Positions 1-5,574 of a DNA stretch of 10,028 nucleotides are shown one piece after another. Each line of letters opens with the position of its first letter. Position 1 is the stretch's first letter. The notes below the pieces were generated by a model that saw only the letters and a list, made by a program, of their open reading frames with translations, was not told where the DNA came from and did no database searches. The stretch covers positions 1 through 10,028 of the forward strand of contig JBKPSC010000276.1 of the NCBI GenBank assembly GCA_046734915.1. The letters are read 5' to 3'. The translations under genes and the position numbers were made by a program. Source of the DNA: VFZL01 sp046734915. GTDB taxonomy: Bacteria > Acidobacteriota > Vicinamibacteria > Vicinamibacterales > CAVVIG01.

Positions 1-1
1 G

Positions 2-112
2 CTCGTCACCTTCATGGACTACGATCTCGGCTACTTCGACGATGAAACGTGCCGGCTTGAGCCGATTGAGAATCCGTTCGGCCCGAAAGTGTTACCTATG
101 TCTCCGGAATGA
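2..112 (+). CDS. C-terminal end of an IS481/rve-type transposase (5' part outside the window)
   Basis: The reading frame is open from the window edge to a TGA and gives 36 residues, with FMDYDLGYFD at the start and NPFGPKVLPMSPE at the end. I recognise this tail from integrase-core (DDE) transposases of IS481-like elements, which often end in a variant of NPFGPKVLPM-P. The catalytic domain lies outside the window, so the family cannot be proven. The last codons (VLPMSPE) are encoded inside the first of two direct repeats, so the gene runs into the element's terminal region. The transposase would move its own element. It sits just outside the tRNA fragment and probably inserted after or beside the attachment site. 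Confidence 0.7.
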   Translation, partial: LVTFMDYDLGYFDDETCRLEPIENPFGPKVLPMSPE

Positions 113-135
113 TCTGTTACCCATGTCTCCGGAAT
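90..135 (+). repeat. Two 21-bp direct repeats at the transposase 3' end
   Basis: Positions 90-110 and 115-135 carry the same 21 bases with one mismatch (TGTTACCTATGTCTCCGGAA against TGTTACCCATGTCTCCGGAA, each followed by T), separated by 4 bp. The first copy overlaps the last transposase codons and its stop. Tandem copies at an insertion-sequence end are usually transposase-binding sites, which is my inference here. The true terminal inverted repeat cannot be identified without the other end of the element. Confidence 0.7.
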
Positions 136-149
136 AGACCCTTTAGGAT

Positions 150-193
150 TGGAGGCGCCGCCCGGATTTGAACCGGGGATGGAGGTTTTGCAG
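150..193 (-). tRNA. tRNA-Cys(GCA) 3' fragment, probable attachment (att) site
   Basis: Read on the minus strand, positions 193 to 150 give the anticodon loop CTGCAAA with anticodon GCA, then the 3' side of the anticodon stem (ACCTCC), a perfect T arm (CCCGG, TTCAAAT, CCGGG), the 3' acceptor strand CGGCGCC, discriminator T and an encoded CCA. This matches the 3' part of bacterial tRNA-Cys. The 5' side of the anticodon stem, the D arm and the 5' acceptor strand GGCGCCG are absent: the bases next to the loop (GAAAT) do not pair with ACCTC. A break exactly at the anticodon loop is typical of crossover by tyrosine recombinases, which use tRNA 3' ends as target. By that logic the element lies on the higher-coordinate side. 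The intact tRNA gene would be beyond the window. The fragment is unlikely to make a functional tRNA. Confidence 0.8.
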
Positions 194-534
194 ATTTCGT
201 TAGGTTGTGCATGTTGTTGGCTGGCCTTGTCCTCTGGTCCCGGATGATGGCTGGTCTTCCGTGGTGTTTGGGCGTTAACTGTCTCGAATCTGTCTCGACT
301 TGCCTGCGACGTCCCTCCGTTGCTCCCGACCCTTTTCGTACCCGAATCTTCCCCCTGCCCGGTCGCCGATCTCACCCCATGCTCGTCTTAGCCCGCCGCA
401 CCGATCTTCCGCTCACAGACTCCATCGGACAATCGGATCTGCCACTAGTGTCTGGCCTCAGATCATCATAGCGACGCCGTTTCGCCTACTGCGCGATAGG
501 CTGAATCGACGGACTGACTCGACGGAGCCATTTC
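194..534. other. Region without a recognisable gene
   Basis: No frame on either strand resembles a known protein in this stretch. Open frames here are short, arginine- and serine-rich and overlap one another. The minus-strand frame through 31-375 also reads through the tRNA fragment and back over the transposase tail, which marks it as non-coding. An imperfect inverted repeat, GCCTA...TAGGC, lies at 484-501 (5-bp arms, 8-base GC-rich loop). It could be a weak hairpin or operator, but has no T-tract. If the tRNA fragment is an att site, this is the inner flank of the element. Confidence 0.5.
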
Positions 535-768
535 TCAGGTGTCTGGCCGCATGGGACGCCTCAATCGCAGGAGGTTCGACTCGTTTGAGGTGCCCCCTCG
601 AACGCGAGACATGAACGTCCCGGCCCCTTGCGACACGAAGACCTGGAGAGGGCCTCGGTGATGCAGGCCGTGAGTGAAGGGAAACACCACCTTGGCGACG
701 AGCGTGCCTGGAAAGAACTGGCCGCCGTGCGTGTGGCCCGCAATCATCAAATCGATGCGCGGAAGTAG
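535..768 (-). pseudogene. Metallophosphoesterase C-terminal fragment
   Basis: The minus-strand frame contains DLMIAGHTHGG, then FPFTHGLHHRGPLQVFVSQG, and ends near TSNESNLLRL before a TGA. GHTHGG is the last metal-binding motif of calcineurin-like phosphoesterases of the YkuE type, and the downstream block matches the usual C-terminus of these membrane-associated proteins. The N-terminal motifs (D-x-H, GD, GNHD) and about two thirds of the protein are missing. Similarity fades at about 765-770, just downstream of the epoxide-hydrolase-like gene stop. There is no start or ribosome-binding site, so this is a dead 3' end joined to the neighbouring gene by deletion. The exact upstream limit is uncertain. 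Confidence 0.75.
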
Positions 769-796
769 CCCTGCACCGCTCGATCTATGTACAGCC

Positions 797-1180
797 TTAT
801 CCCCTTCGGCTGGTGAACTGGTTCATGTCGAAATAGTCGCGCCAGGCGTTGATCTTGCCGTCACTGACCTCGAAGGTCCCCATGACCGGCAGCTCGAACG
901 ATTTGTCAGGGAGCTTGAAGACGTCCACCCGCTCGGTCATCACGACCGGACCATCGGCTGCGATGTTGATGACGCGGAACTCGATGCGTTCGATGCCTGG
1001 CGCGCCAGGGCGGATGAACGAGGCGATCGTGCTCGCGATGGCCTCCCTGCCGGTGACCGGCGCCAGCGGGATATTGTGGTAGACGGCGTCGTCGGTGAAA
1101 AATGCGGCCAGGTCGGCGGCCCCGACATTGTCAGACCACGCTCTGCAGAACCTGCGCACTAACTGGATCGGGCTCTCCAT
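797..1180 (-). CDS. Limonene-1,2-epoxide hydrolase family protein (NTF2/SnoaL fold)
   Basis: This 127-residue protein of the cystatin-like NTF2 fold belongs with limonene-1,2-epoxide hydrolases, which add water across an epoxide. The known catalytic set Tyr-Asn-Arg-Asp-Asp appears conserved: VYHN (Tyr34, Asn36), TERVDVF (Arg84, Asp86) and WRDYFD (Asp115). The length is close to the family norm. The start ATG at 1180 is chosen because AGGAGG lies 6 bases upstream. An in-frame ATG at 1330 would add 50 residues with a twin-arginine motif but has no such site. The gene is last in the old minus-strand cluster, just after the broken PQQ dehydrogenase, and is followed by a phosphoesterase fragment. 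The substrate is unknown; many relatives are annotated only as NTF2-like. It is intact although its neighbours are decayed. Confidence 0.75.
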   Translation of the reverse strand: MESPIQLVRRFCRAWSDNVGAADLAAFFTDDAVYHNIPLAPVTGREAIASTIASFIRPGAPGIERIEFRVINIAADGPVVMTERVDVFKLPDKSFELPVMGTFEVSDGKINAWRDYFDMNQFTSRRG

Positions 1181-1330
1181 CTCGCTCCTCCTGTGGTCGA
1201 TCTTGTTGGCACTCCGCCGGGCACCCGTCAACGCCACTCCCACCGCTGACAGTATTCCGGCACTACCGGTTGCGGCCGCCGGAAGCATGAACGTACGGCG
1301 CGAGACATGGGGCGCTGAGTCGTTCTTCAT
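1181..1330 (-). other. In-frame twin-arginine leader fused to the epoxide-hydrolase-like gene
   Basis: Upstream of the 1180 start the same frame stays open and encodes about 50 residues beginning MKNDSAPHVSRRTFM. SRRTFM is a twin-arginine (Tat) motif and is followed by a small-residue, weakly hydrophobic stretch (AAATGSAGILSAVGVALTG). If translation began at 1330, the product would be a 177-residue exported form. I see no Shine-Dalgarno at 1330, and the frame runs directly out of the PQQ dehydrogenase remnant (DVFDPA at about 1338). Either this is the Tat leader of a lost gene joined here by deletion, or it is a genuine alternative N-terminus. Confidence 0.45.
1187..1192 (-). promoter_or_regulatory. 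Shine-Dalgarno AGGAGG that decides the 1180 start
   Basis: A full AGGAGG stands on the minus strand with 6 bases to the ATG at 1180. It is the strongest ribosome-binding site seen in the window. It supports independent translation of the epoxide-hydrolase-like gene even though upstream reading is broken. Confidence 0.75.
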
Positions 1331-1334
1331 GAGT

Positions 1335-2092
1335 TTTGCGGGATCAAACACATCGGTGATCCAGATCGAGCCGCCGCCGCGCTTGTATGAGTCGCCTTTC
1401 CATGTGGGCCCGCCTGGCTCATCGGGCGCTGGTACTGTGTAGGTAGGTACGCCAGATTCGCGTGCCGGTCTGGGCATCGAACGCACTCAACGAGCCACGA
1501 ACGCCGAATTCTCACCGGAGTACCCAACGAGGATCGTGCCTCGCGCAGCGAGCGGGGCCAGTGTCGCGTAGCAGCCGGTCTGTAGTCATGGATTTCGACC
1601 GACCAGTCTTCTTTTCCTGTGGCGGCATCCAGCGCGACAAGTTGGCAATCTGTGGTCGCCATGTAGACCCGATTGCCGTACAGCGCGACGCCGCGATTGG
1701 TCGGATGCAGTTGAAACAGGTCATCGGGATACTTCTTCACATACCGCCACAGCTGAGTGCCGGTCTTGGCATCCAGCGCGATCACGTTATTCCCGGGTGT
1801 CGTGATGAACATCCGTCCGTGATTCACGATCGGCGTCGTCTCATGCGCCTCAACTAGGTCCGTACTCAGCGACCACGCGAGAGACAGCGTCCCAACGTTG
1901 TTCGTGTCGATTTGTTGGAGAGGACTGAAGCCGGAACCATCGTAGGTCCGTCGATACATCAACCAGTCACCCGCGTCCGGATGCTGGGAGTCGTTCGTCT
2001 GTCACCGTGGCATAGGGCGTCGACTCAACACGCATGCCTTGTGCGACGACGAATGCGACGGACAGAGTTAGCAAGAGCTTCAGAGGAGACAC
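1335..2092 (-). pseudogene. PQQ-dependent methanol/ethanol-type dehydrogenase, 5' part with multiple frameshifts
   Basis: The intact protein would be a periplasmic quinoprotein alcohol dehydrogenase of about 550-700 residues with an eight-bladed propeller. A likely GTG start at 2092 opens a signal peptide (LKLLLTLSVAFVVA), then TDERL. After a frameshift near 1980-1992 come DAGDWLMYRRTYDGSG and the propeller repeats ALDAKTGTQLWRY and ALDAATGKEDW. Further shifts lie near 1575-1583 (before YATLAPL), near 1508-1516 (between VGYSGE and FGVRGSLSAFDA) and at 1439-1450, where GTAG is tandemly duplicated. The remnant then reads YTVPAPDEPGG, TWKGDSYKRGGG and SIWITDVFDP and stops being recognisable at about 1335. 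More than half of the gene, including the C-terminal catalytic part, is missing. It lies 10 bp downstream of the NTF2-like gene, which fits an old operon. Confidence 0.85.
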
Positions 2093-2102
2093 GAGTAGGA
2101 CC

Positions 2103-2498
2103 TCATTCCGTGTGTTCTTGGTTTAGCGCGCGAGATGCCGCAAGGGTGTCGAGCGCTTCGCGCAGCAACTTGATCTTTCCGTGCTCCGCGACGAGGAGAC
2201 CCGCGTAAGTCTGCTTGTACAGCTTGCCCGTCGACACGACGTGTCCCTGGGCATCGTACTCACCGAAACCCGGTCGGGCGTTTCGATCCAAACGGACGTT
2301 CTCAAACCGGAAGTCCGGCACTTTCGTCAGAAGGCCGTTCAGGAATCGCTGAATCGCCACGACCCCCTGAGCACGCGCGTTGACGGTTGGCAACTCGATG
2401 ATGCCGTCGTCGGCACCAAGGGCCGCGGCGGCCTCGGCGTTTTGGATCGATAAGAGATATGTGTGAAGCAGTTCTTTCGCGTTCATGGTCGTCGTCAT
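2103..2498 (-). CDS. NTF2-like / SnoaL-like protein
   Basis: This is a 131-residue protein of the small alpha+beta barrel (cone) fold shared by SnoaL, ketosteroid isomerase and related proteins. It has an N-terminal helix (AKELLHTYLLSIQNAEAAAALG), a conserved VNARAQGVVAIQRFLNGLL block, and C-terminal beta strands ending TYAGLLVAEHGKIKLLREALDTL. No catalytic residues can be assigned with confidence, so neither substrate nor reaction is proposed. The ATG at 2498 overlaps the TGA of the amidohydrolase gene as TGATG, which suggests translational coupling. A second ATG at 2486 is also possible. The broken PQQ dehydrogenase begins 10 bp downstream. The frame is undamaged between two pseudogenes, so it may still be expressed or the decay may be recent. 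Confidence 0.75.
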   Translation of the reverse strand: MTTTMNAKELLHTYLLSIQNAEAAAALGADDGIIELPTVNARAQGVVAIQRFLNGLLTKVPDFRFENVRLDRNARPGFGEYDAQGHVVSTGKLYKQTYAGLLVAEHGKIKLLREALDTLAASRALNQEHTE

Positions 2499-3477
2499 CA
2501 ATCGTCGCGACGCCCGGACTGCAGCCGCGCGAACAGGTCCGACGCATTGCGGCCGAGAACGGCGTCTCGTTCAGCATCGTTCAGCGCCTGACTCTGCAAG
2601 AGTCGTTGCCTCGATCCGACGGCGAGGTCTCGTCGCAAATACGGAAAATCTGTTCCGTGCAGGACCCGAGTGATGCCGACCACATCGCGCAGCATGCGAA
2701 GCACAGGGTCGCTTGCCGCAAGGGCGGTGTCCCAATACATCCGCCGGAACATGTCAGCTGCACTCCCCCGCTGCTCACCACCCTCGATGAGCCCATCTCA
2801 TCGATGATCGCGAAGCGTGCGGCAAGATACGGGATCGACCCTCCGGCATGAGAGAAGATTTATTTCACACTCGGTGTGCGTGCGAACCGGTTCGTGTAGT
2901 GCATCTGCGCGACAGCGCGATTGGTGTCCGTCGGAAAGTCCAGCAGGTTGTCGGGCAGTCCAACGCATGCGCAGCGGCGTCTGGCGAAGGGTTGGGGTGC
3001 ACGAAGACGACTGCTTGGCGACGCTCCAGTTCTTCGAAGACCGGCTCCAACCCGGCATCGCCCAGGTACACGCCGTTGGCGTTCGTGAACAGCGCGACAC
3101 CATCGAGCTCGAGAACGTCGAGCGCGTACGCCAACTCGCTCAGCGACGCATCAACGTCTGGCAGTGGCAGACAGGCGAGACTCGCAAACCGGTCTGGCCG
3201 CACACGCCGGAGTTCGGCCGCGAATTCATTGCAGCGGCGCGCGAGCGTCCGCGCTTTGACGCTGTCTCCCGTGTCCACTCCGGGCGTACTCAGCGACACG
3301 ACCGCGACGTCGATGCTGGCGTCATCCATGAACGAAATGCTGACGTCCGGGCGACCCGCGAAGAGGCGCCAGGCCGCCGACTGGAGCGTGCGCGTTCTCG
3401 GTCTCCTGCCAGAAGAAGTCAGGCAGCATGTGATGGTGCGTATCGATGGTGAAGAGCGTGTCGTCTCGCGCGGCCAT
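2498..3477 (-). pseudogene. ACMSD-like amidohydrolase (PF04909 type), frameshifted with an internal stop
   Basis: Pieced across frames this is a nearly full-length metal-dependent hydrolase/decarboxylase of about 320 residues. It starts at ATG 3477 with TIDTHHHMLPDFFWQETEN (metal-binding H-x-H). A shift near 3370-3385 leads into FMDDASIDVAVVSLSTPGVD and later VVFVHPNPSPD. A shift near 2955-2965 leads into GLPDNLLDFPTDTNRAVAQM and RTPSVK. A TAA at 2860-2862 then stands where the family has an aromatic residue before IFSHAGG. A third shift near 2788-2800 restores MFRRMYWDTALAASDPVLRM and VLHGTDFPYLRRD up to the TGA at 2498. All metal-ligand motifs (HxH, HPN, SHAGG, GTDFP) survive, so decay by small indels seems recent. 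It lies 6 bp after the GMC oxidoreductase stop and overlaps the next gene. Confidence 0.85.
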
Positions 3478-3483
3478 GGGCGA

Positions 3484-3603
3484 TCAGGCGTGGTCGCCGA
3501 GAATCAGCTGCGCAGCACGGCCCGCAATCATGTGCGTGGGCGCATTTGTCGGGCCCGTGATAATCCGCGGCATCACCGAGGCGTCCGCGACATCGAGGAA
3601 ACC
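3484..3603 (-). pseudogene. GMC oxidoreductase C-terminal fragment
   Basis: About 39 codons end in the typical C-terminus of FAD-dependent GMC (choline/glucose dehydrogenase-type) oxidoreductases: VADASVMPRIITGPTNAP, then THMIAGRAAQLI. The VADASVMP motif and the following N-x-x-x-x-MI-GRAA helix are family signatures near the flavin and the substrate-binding site. Everything upstream, including the Rossmann GxGxxG, is missing. At about 3590-3603 the sequence changes to the oppositely oriented NmrA remnant. The native TGA is 6 bp from the amidohydrolase ATG, so this was the first recognisable gene of the old minus-strand operon. Confidence 0.8.
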
Positions 3604-3965
3604 GTGCGCGGCCTTCGCTTCCCGTCGCATGTAATCCTTCGTCCGGTGTTCTTTATGGAGAACCTCCTGGCGCCCTACAGTCTCCAGGGCGACAGGCTGT
3701 CCTCGGCGCTCGGGCCGGACACCAAGCTGCAGATGATCGCAGTGGACGACATCGGCTGGTTCGGGGCGCGCGCGTTCACCGACGCCGCGACCTTGAACCG
3801 CCGCGAGATCGATATCGCCGGTGACGTACGAACGATGCCGGAGGCGGCGGAGATCCTAACGGAGGCGCTGGGTCGGCCGATTGCGTTCGCGCAGACGCCA
3901 ATCGAACAGGTTCGGCAGGCAGTACAGCGAGGATACAGCATTGATGCTGGAGTGGTTCGAGCGCG
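3589..3965 (+). pseudogene. NmrA-family NAD(P)-binding protein, C-terminal half, frameshifted
   Basis: The plus-strand frame reads IEETVRGL, then VILRPVFFMENLLAP, SLQGDRLSSAL, LQMIAVDDIG, REIDIAGDVRTMPEAAEIL and ALGRPIAFAQTPIEQVRQ. This is the second half of an NmrA/SDR-atypical protein, a family of NAD(P)-binding regulators or quinone/isoflavone reductase-like enzymes. The N-terminal nucleotide-binding motif is absent. Near 3910-3925 the frame shifts, and QYSEDTALMLEWFERVG continues in another frame. At about 3965 it gives way to an unrelated tail. The remnant starts where the oppositely oriented GMC fragment ends, so an inversion or deletion joint lies at about 3590-3603. No start codon belongs to this fragment. 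Confidence 0.8.
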
Positions 3966-4064
3966 TCGGCTGCGCTCGAGGATGCGGTCGAGGCGTGGAA
4001 GGACATGGCCGGGAATCAGTCAAAACACAAGTCGCACGGCAAGATTGTGCTGCGAGTGGCCTAG
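3966..4064 (+). pseudogene. Tail of a zinc-type alcohol dehydrogenase / quinone oxidoreductase
   Basis: Directly after the NmrA remnant a third frame reads SAALEDAVEAWKDMAGNQ and ends SHGKIVLRVA before a TAG at 4062. The pattern 'helix EAW, then GKIVL at the very end' is the usual C-terminus of MDR-superfamily zinc alcohol dehydrogenases and NADPH:quinone reductases. Only about 32 codons are present, so assignment is by C-terminal pattern and remains moderate. It points the same way as the aldo/keto reductase that starts 48 bp later. It may once have belonged with it. Confidence 0.5.
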
Positions 4065-4112
4065 CATTCGCTCGAGTACAGATCGATGACCGCATGAAGC
4101 CGTAAATGATTT

Positions 4113-4976
4113 ATGTCCAACATTGAACGCTCCGGCACCTTTCCGCTCGGCAATCGGGTCGTTAAGCGTCTCGGCTACGGGGCGATGCGGTTGTCAGGCC
4201 CCGGCATCTTTGGAGCTCCGAGAGATCGCACCACCGCCTTGGCCGTCCTCCGTGAAGCCGTATCGGCCGGCGTGAACCACATCGATACGAGCGACTACTA
4301 CGGACCACACACTACGAACCAGTTGATTCGTGAGGCGCTGCATCCGTATCCCGACGATCTGGTCATCGTCACGAAGATCGGCGCCCGACGCGGTGAGGAT
4401 GCGTCGTGGCTTCCGGCGTCGTCGCCCGCCGAATTGACGCAGGCGGTGCACGACAACTTGCGTAATCTATCCCTCGAGGCGCTCGACGTCGTCAACCTGC
4501 GGAACATGTTCGACGGCGAGACGTCGATGGAGCCGGCGCTGACGGTGCTCGCGGACCTTCAGCGGCAAGGACTCGTCCGACACATCGGTCTCAGCAACGT
4601 GACGCCTGCCCAGGTCGCCGAAGGACGCCGGATTTGCCCGATCGTCTGCGTGCAGAATCACTACAACGTCGCTCACCGCGCCGACGATCCGCTGATCGAT
4701 GGGCTGGCCCGGGATGAAATTGCGTATGTGCCGTTCTTCCCGCTGGGCGGATTCGCGCCGTTGCAATCAGCGACGTTGTCTCGAGTCGCGCAGCGCCTCG
4801 GCGTCACTGCCACGCAGGTTGCGCTCGCGTGGCTGCTCCACCGTTCGCCGAACCTCGTTCTCATTCCGGGCACTTCCTCGTTGCCGCATCTTCGAGAGAA
4901 CCTCGCTGCAGCGGGGCTTGATCTGTCCGGCGATGTGCTCGGAGAGTTGGACGAGCTCACACAGCGGCCGGCGTGA
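4113..4976 (+). CDS. Aldo/keto reductase (YdbC-like)
   Basis: This is an intact 287-residue NADPH-dependent reductase of the (beta/alpha)8-barrel AKR superfamily, of normal length, cytosolic, with no signal peptide. Visible motifs are LGYGAMRLSG near the N-terminus, HIDTSDYYG (Asp58, Tyr63), VTKIGARR (Lys88) and HIGLSNV (158-163). The cofactor-binding end is IPGTSSLPHLREN (251-263). Three of the four catalytic residues are present. The usual His is replaced by Asn128 in DVVNLRN, as I recall for the YdbC branch. The ATG at 4113 is the first in frame; no clear Shine-Dalgarno is seen. The gene follows the dehydrogenase tail on the same strand and is convergent with hxlR. The substrate is not predictable; carbonyl or aldehyde reduction is likely. 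Confidence 0.9.
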   Translation: MSNIERSGTFPLGNRVVKRLGYGAMRLSGPGIFGAPRDRTTALAVLREAVSAGVNHIDTSDYYGPHTTNQLIREALHPYPDDLVIVTKIGARRGEDASWLPASSPAELTQAVHDNLRNLSLEALDVVNLRNMFDGETSMEPALTVLADLQRQGLVRHIGLSNVTPAQVAEGRRICPIVCVQNHYNVAHRADDPLIDGLARDEIAYVPFFPLGGFAPLQSATLSRVAQRLGVTATQVALAWLLHRSPNLVLIPGTSSLPHLRENLAAAGLDLSGDVLGELDELTQRPA

Positions 4977-4986
4977 TCTTCATGAG

Positions 4987-5147
4987 TCAATACCTCACTA
5001 CTTTGCCGAGCGAAGCCGTGATGGAAACCACCGACAACCCCATTTCGAGAGCCTGCAATTCCTCCTCACTCCACTTCATGCTGCCTTTCCCGACGCCAAC
5101 ACATGAAGCGTCATAGACACGATCGCCTTGAAGACGCGAAATGCCAT
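4987..5147 (-). other. Two overlapping mini-ORFs downstream of the HxlR gene
   Basis: Two short minus-strand frames follow the regulator: 5147-5076 (23 codons, starting MAFRVFKAIVSMTLHVL) and 5079-4987 (30 codons, starting MKWSEEELQALEMG). They overlap as ATGA, and GGGAAAGG precedes the second start. The first begins 9 bp after the regulator stop. I recognise neither. They may be two tiny coupled genes, the two halves of one frameshifted small gene, or chance frames in the 179-bp convergent spacer. Confidence 0.2.
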
Positions 5148-5155
5148 GTGGGAGG

Positions 5156-5533
5156 TTAGCCGCGAGGAGGGCGCGTGGCCTTTACACTTTGCGAACCGCT
5201 TGGCGACGAGGGCTGCTTCTCCGCCCACGTGAGGAGCTCGTCGAGCGCCGGACAGAGGGATTGGCCCCACTCGGTTAGGTGGTACTCGACCTTCGGCGGC
5301 ACTTGTGCGTGAACGATGCGCGCGACAATGCCGTCGCGCTCGAGCTGTCGAAGCTGCTGGATCAGCATCTTCTGTGAGATGGCCGGAATCGTGCGCTCGA
5401 GATCCGAGAAGCGCAGCTTCCTCCCGCCGAAGAGATGGAACAGGATCATGAGCTTCCAGCGACCTTCCAGCATCCGGATCGCGTGCTCGATCCCGACGGC
5501 CGCCGATGCGGGCGTGTGTTGTTGCTTACTCAT
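5156..5533 (-). CDS. HxlR-family winged-helix transcriptional regulator
   Basis: This is a 125-residue protein with the HxlR layout: GRWKLMILFHLFGGRKLRFSDL, then IPAISQKMLIQQLRQLERDGIV (recognition helix and wing lead-in), and VPPKVEYHLTEWGQSL in the wing. These small dimeric regulators usually repress a neighbouring gene and often their own, and respond to aldehydes, quinones or disulfide stress. The N-terminal cysteine used by redox sensors such as YodB is missing: the only Cys is Cys94 near the C-terminus, so a ligand-type response is more likely. The last about 20 residues are a Ser/Lys/Pro-rich extension. The gene is divergent from the NTF2-SDR pair across 66 bp with inverted repeats. 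ATG 5533 lies within one of them, which suggests autoregulation. Confidence 0.9.
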   Translation of the reverse strand: MSKQQHTPASAAVGIEHAIRMLEGRWKLMILFHLFGGRKLRFSDLERTIPAISQKMLIQQLRQLERDGIVARIVHAQVPPKVEYHLTEWGQSLCPALDELLTWAEKQPSSPSGSQSVKATRPPRG

Positions 5534-5549
5534 GGGTGAGTAGCCTACT
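5527..5549. promoter_or_regulatory. Overlapping inverted repeats, candidate HxlR operator
   Basis: Two perfect inverted repeats share bases: TACTCA-TGGG-TGAGTA at 5527-5542, spanning the hxlR start codon, and AGTAG-C-CTACT at 5539-5549. HxlR proteins commonly bind short inverted repeats in the divergent promoter next to their gene. Binding here would cover the start of hxlR and its likely -10 region. No binding is proven. Confidence 0.5.
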
Positions 5550-5574
5550 TTATCGTGCGTTCTTGCGATTTCAT
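5547..5574 (-). promoter_or_regulatory. Possible leftward promoter for the HxlR gene
   Basis: On the minus strand ATGAAA (5574-5569) and TAAAGT (5552-5547) are separated by 16 bases. Each matches four of six sigma-70 consensus positions. The -10 element overlaps the AGTAGCCTACT repeat, so regulator binding would block it. The match is weak. Confidence 0.3.

Noticed and set aside
31..375. Minus-strand frame of 114 codons spanning the tRNA fragment
   Set aside because: It reads through the tRNA piece (giving SIPGSNPGGAS) and is antisense to the transposase tail. Frames like this often arise by chance over tRNA 3' ends.
484..501. Hairpin GCCTA-N8-TAGGC as a terminator
   Set aside because: The arms are only 5 bp, no T-tract follows on either strand, and no gene ends nearby.
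797..1486. A single 229-residue protein covering the PQQ remnant, Tat leader and epoxide hydrolase domain
   Set aside because: Its first 50 residues are the middle of a PQQ dehydrogenase and it has no ribosome-binding site. The AGGAGG before 1180 points to the short form.
2848..4089. Long plus-strand frame of 413 codons
   Set aside because: Only its last third (from about 3589) resembles a protein family (NmrA). The first two thirds are antisense to the amidohydrolase and GMC remnants, are arginine/serine-rich and have no family pattern. I report only the NmrA part.
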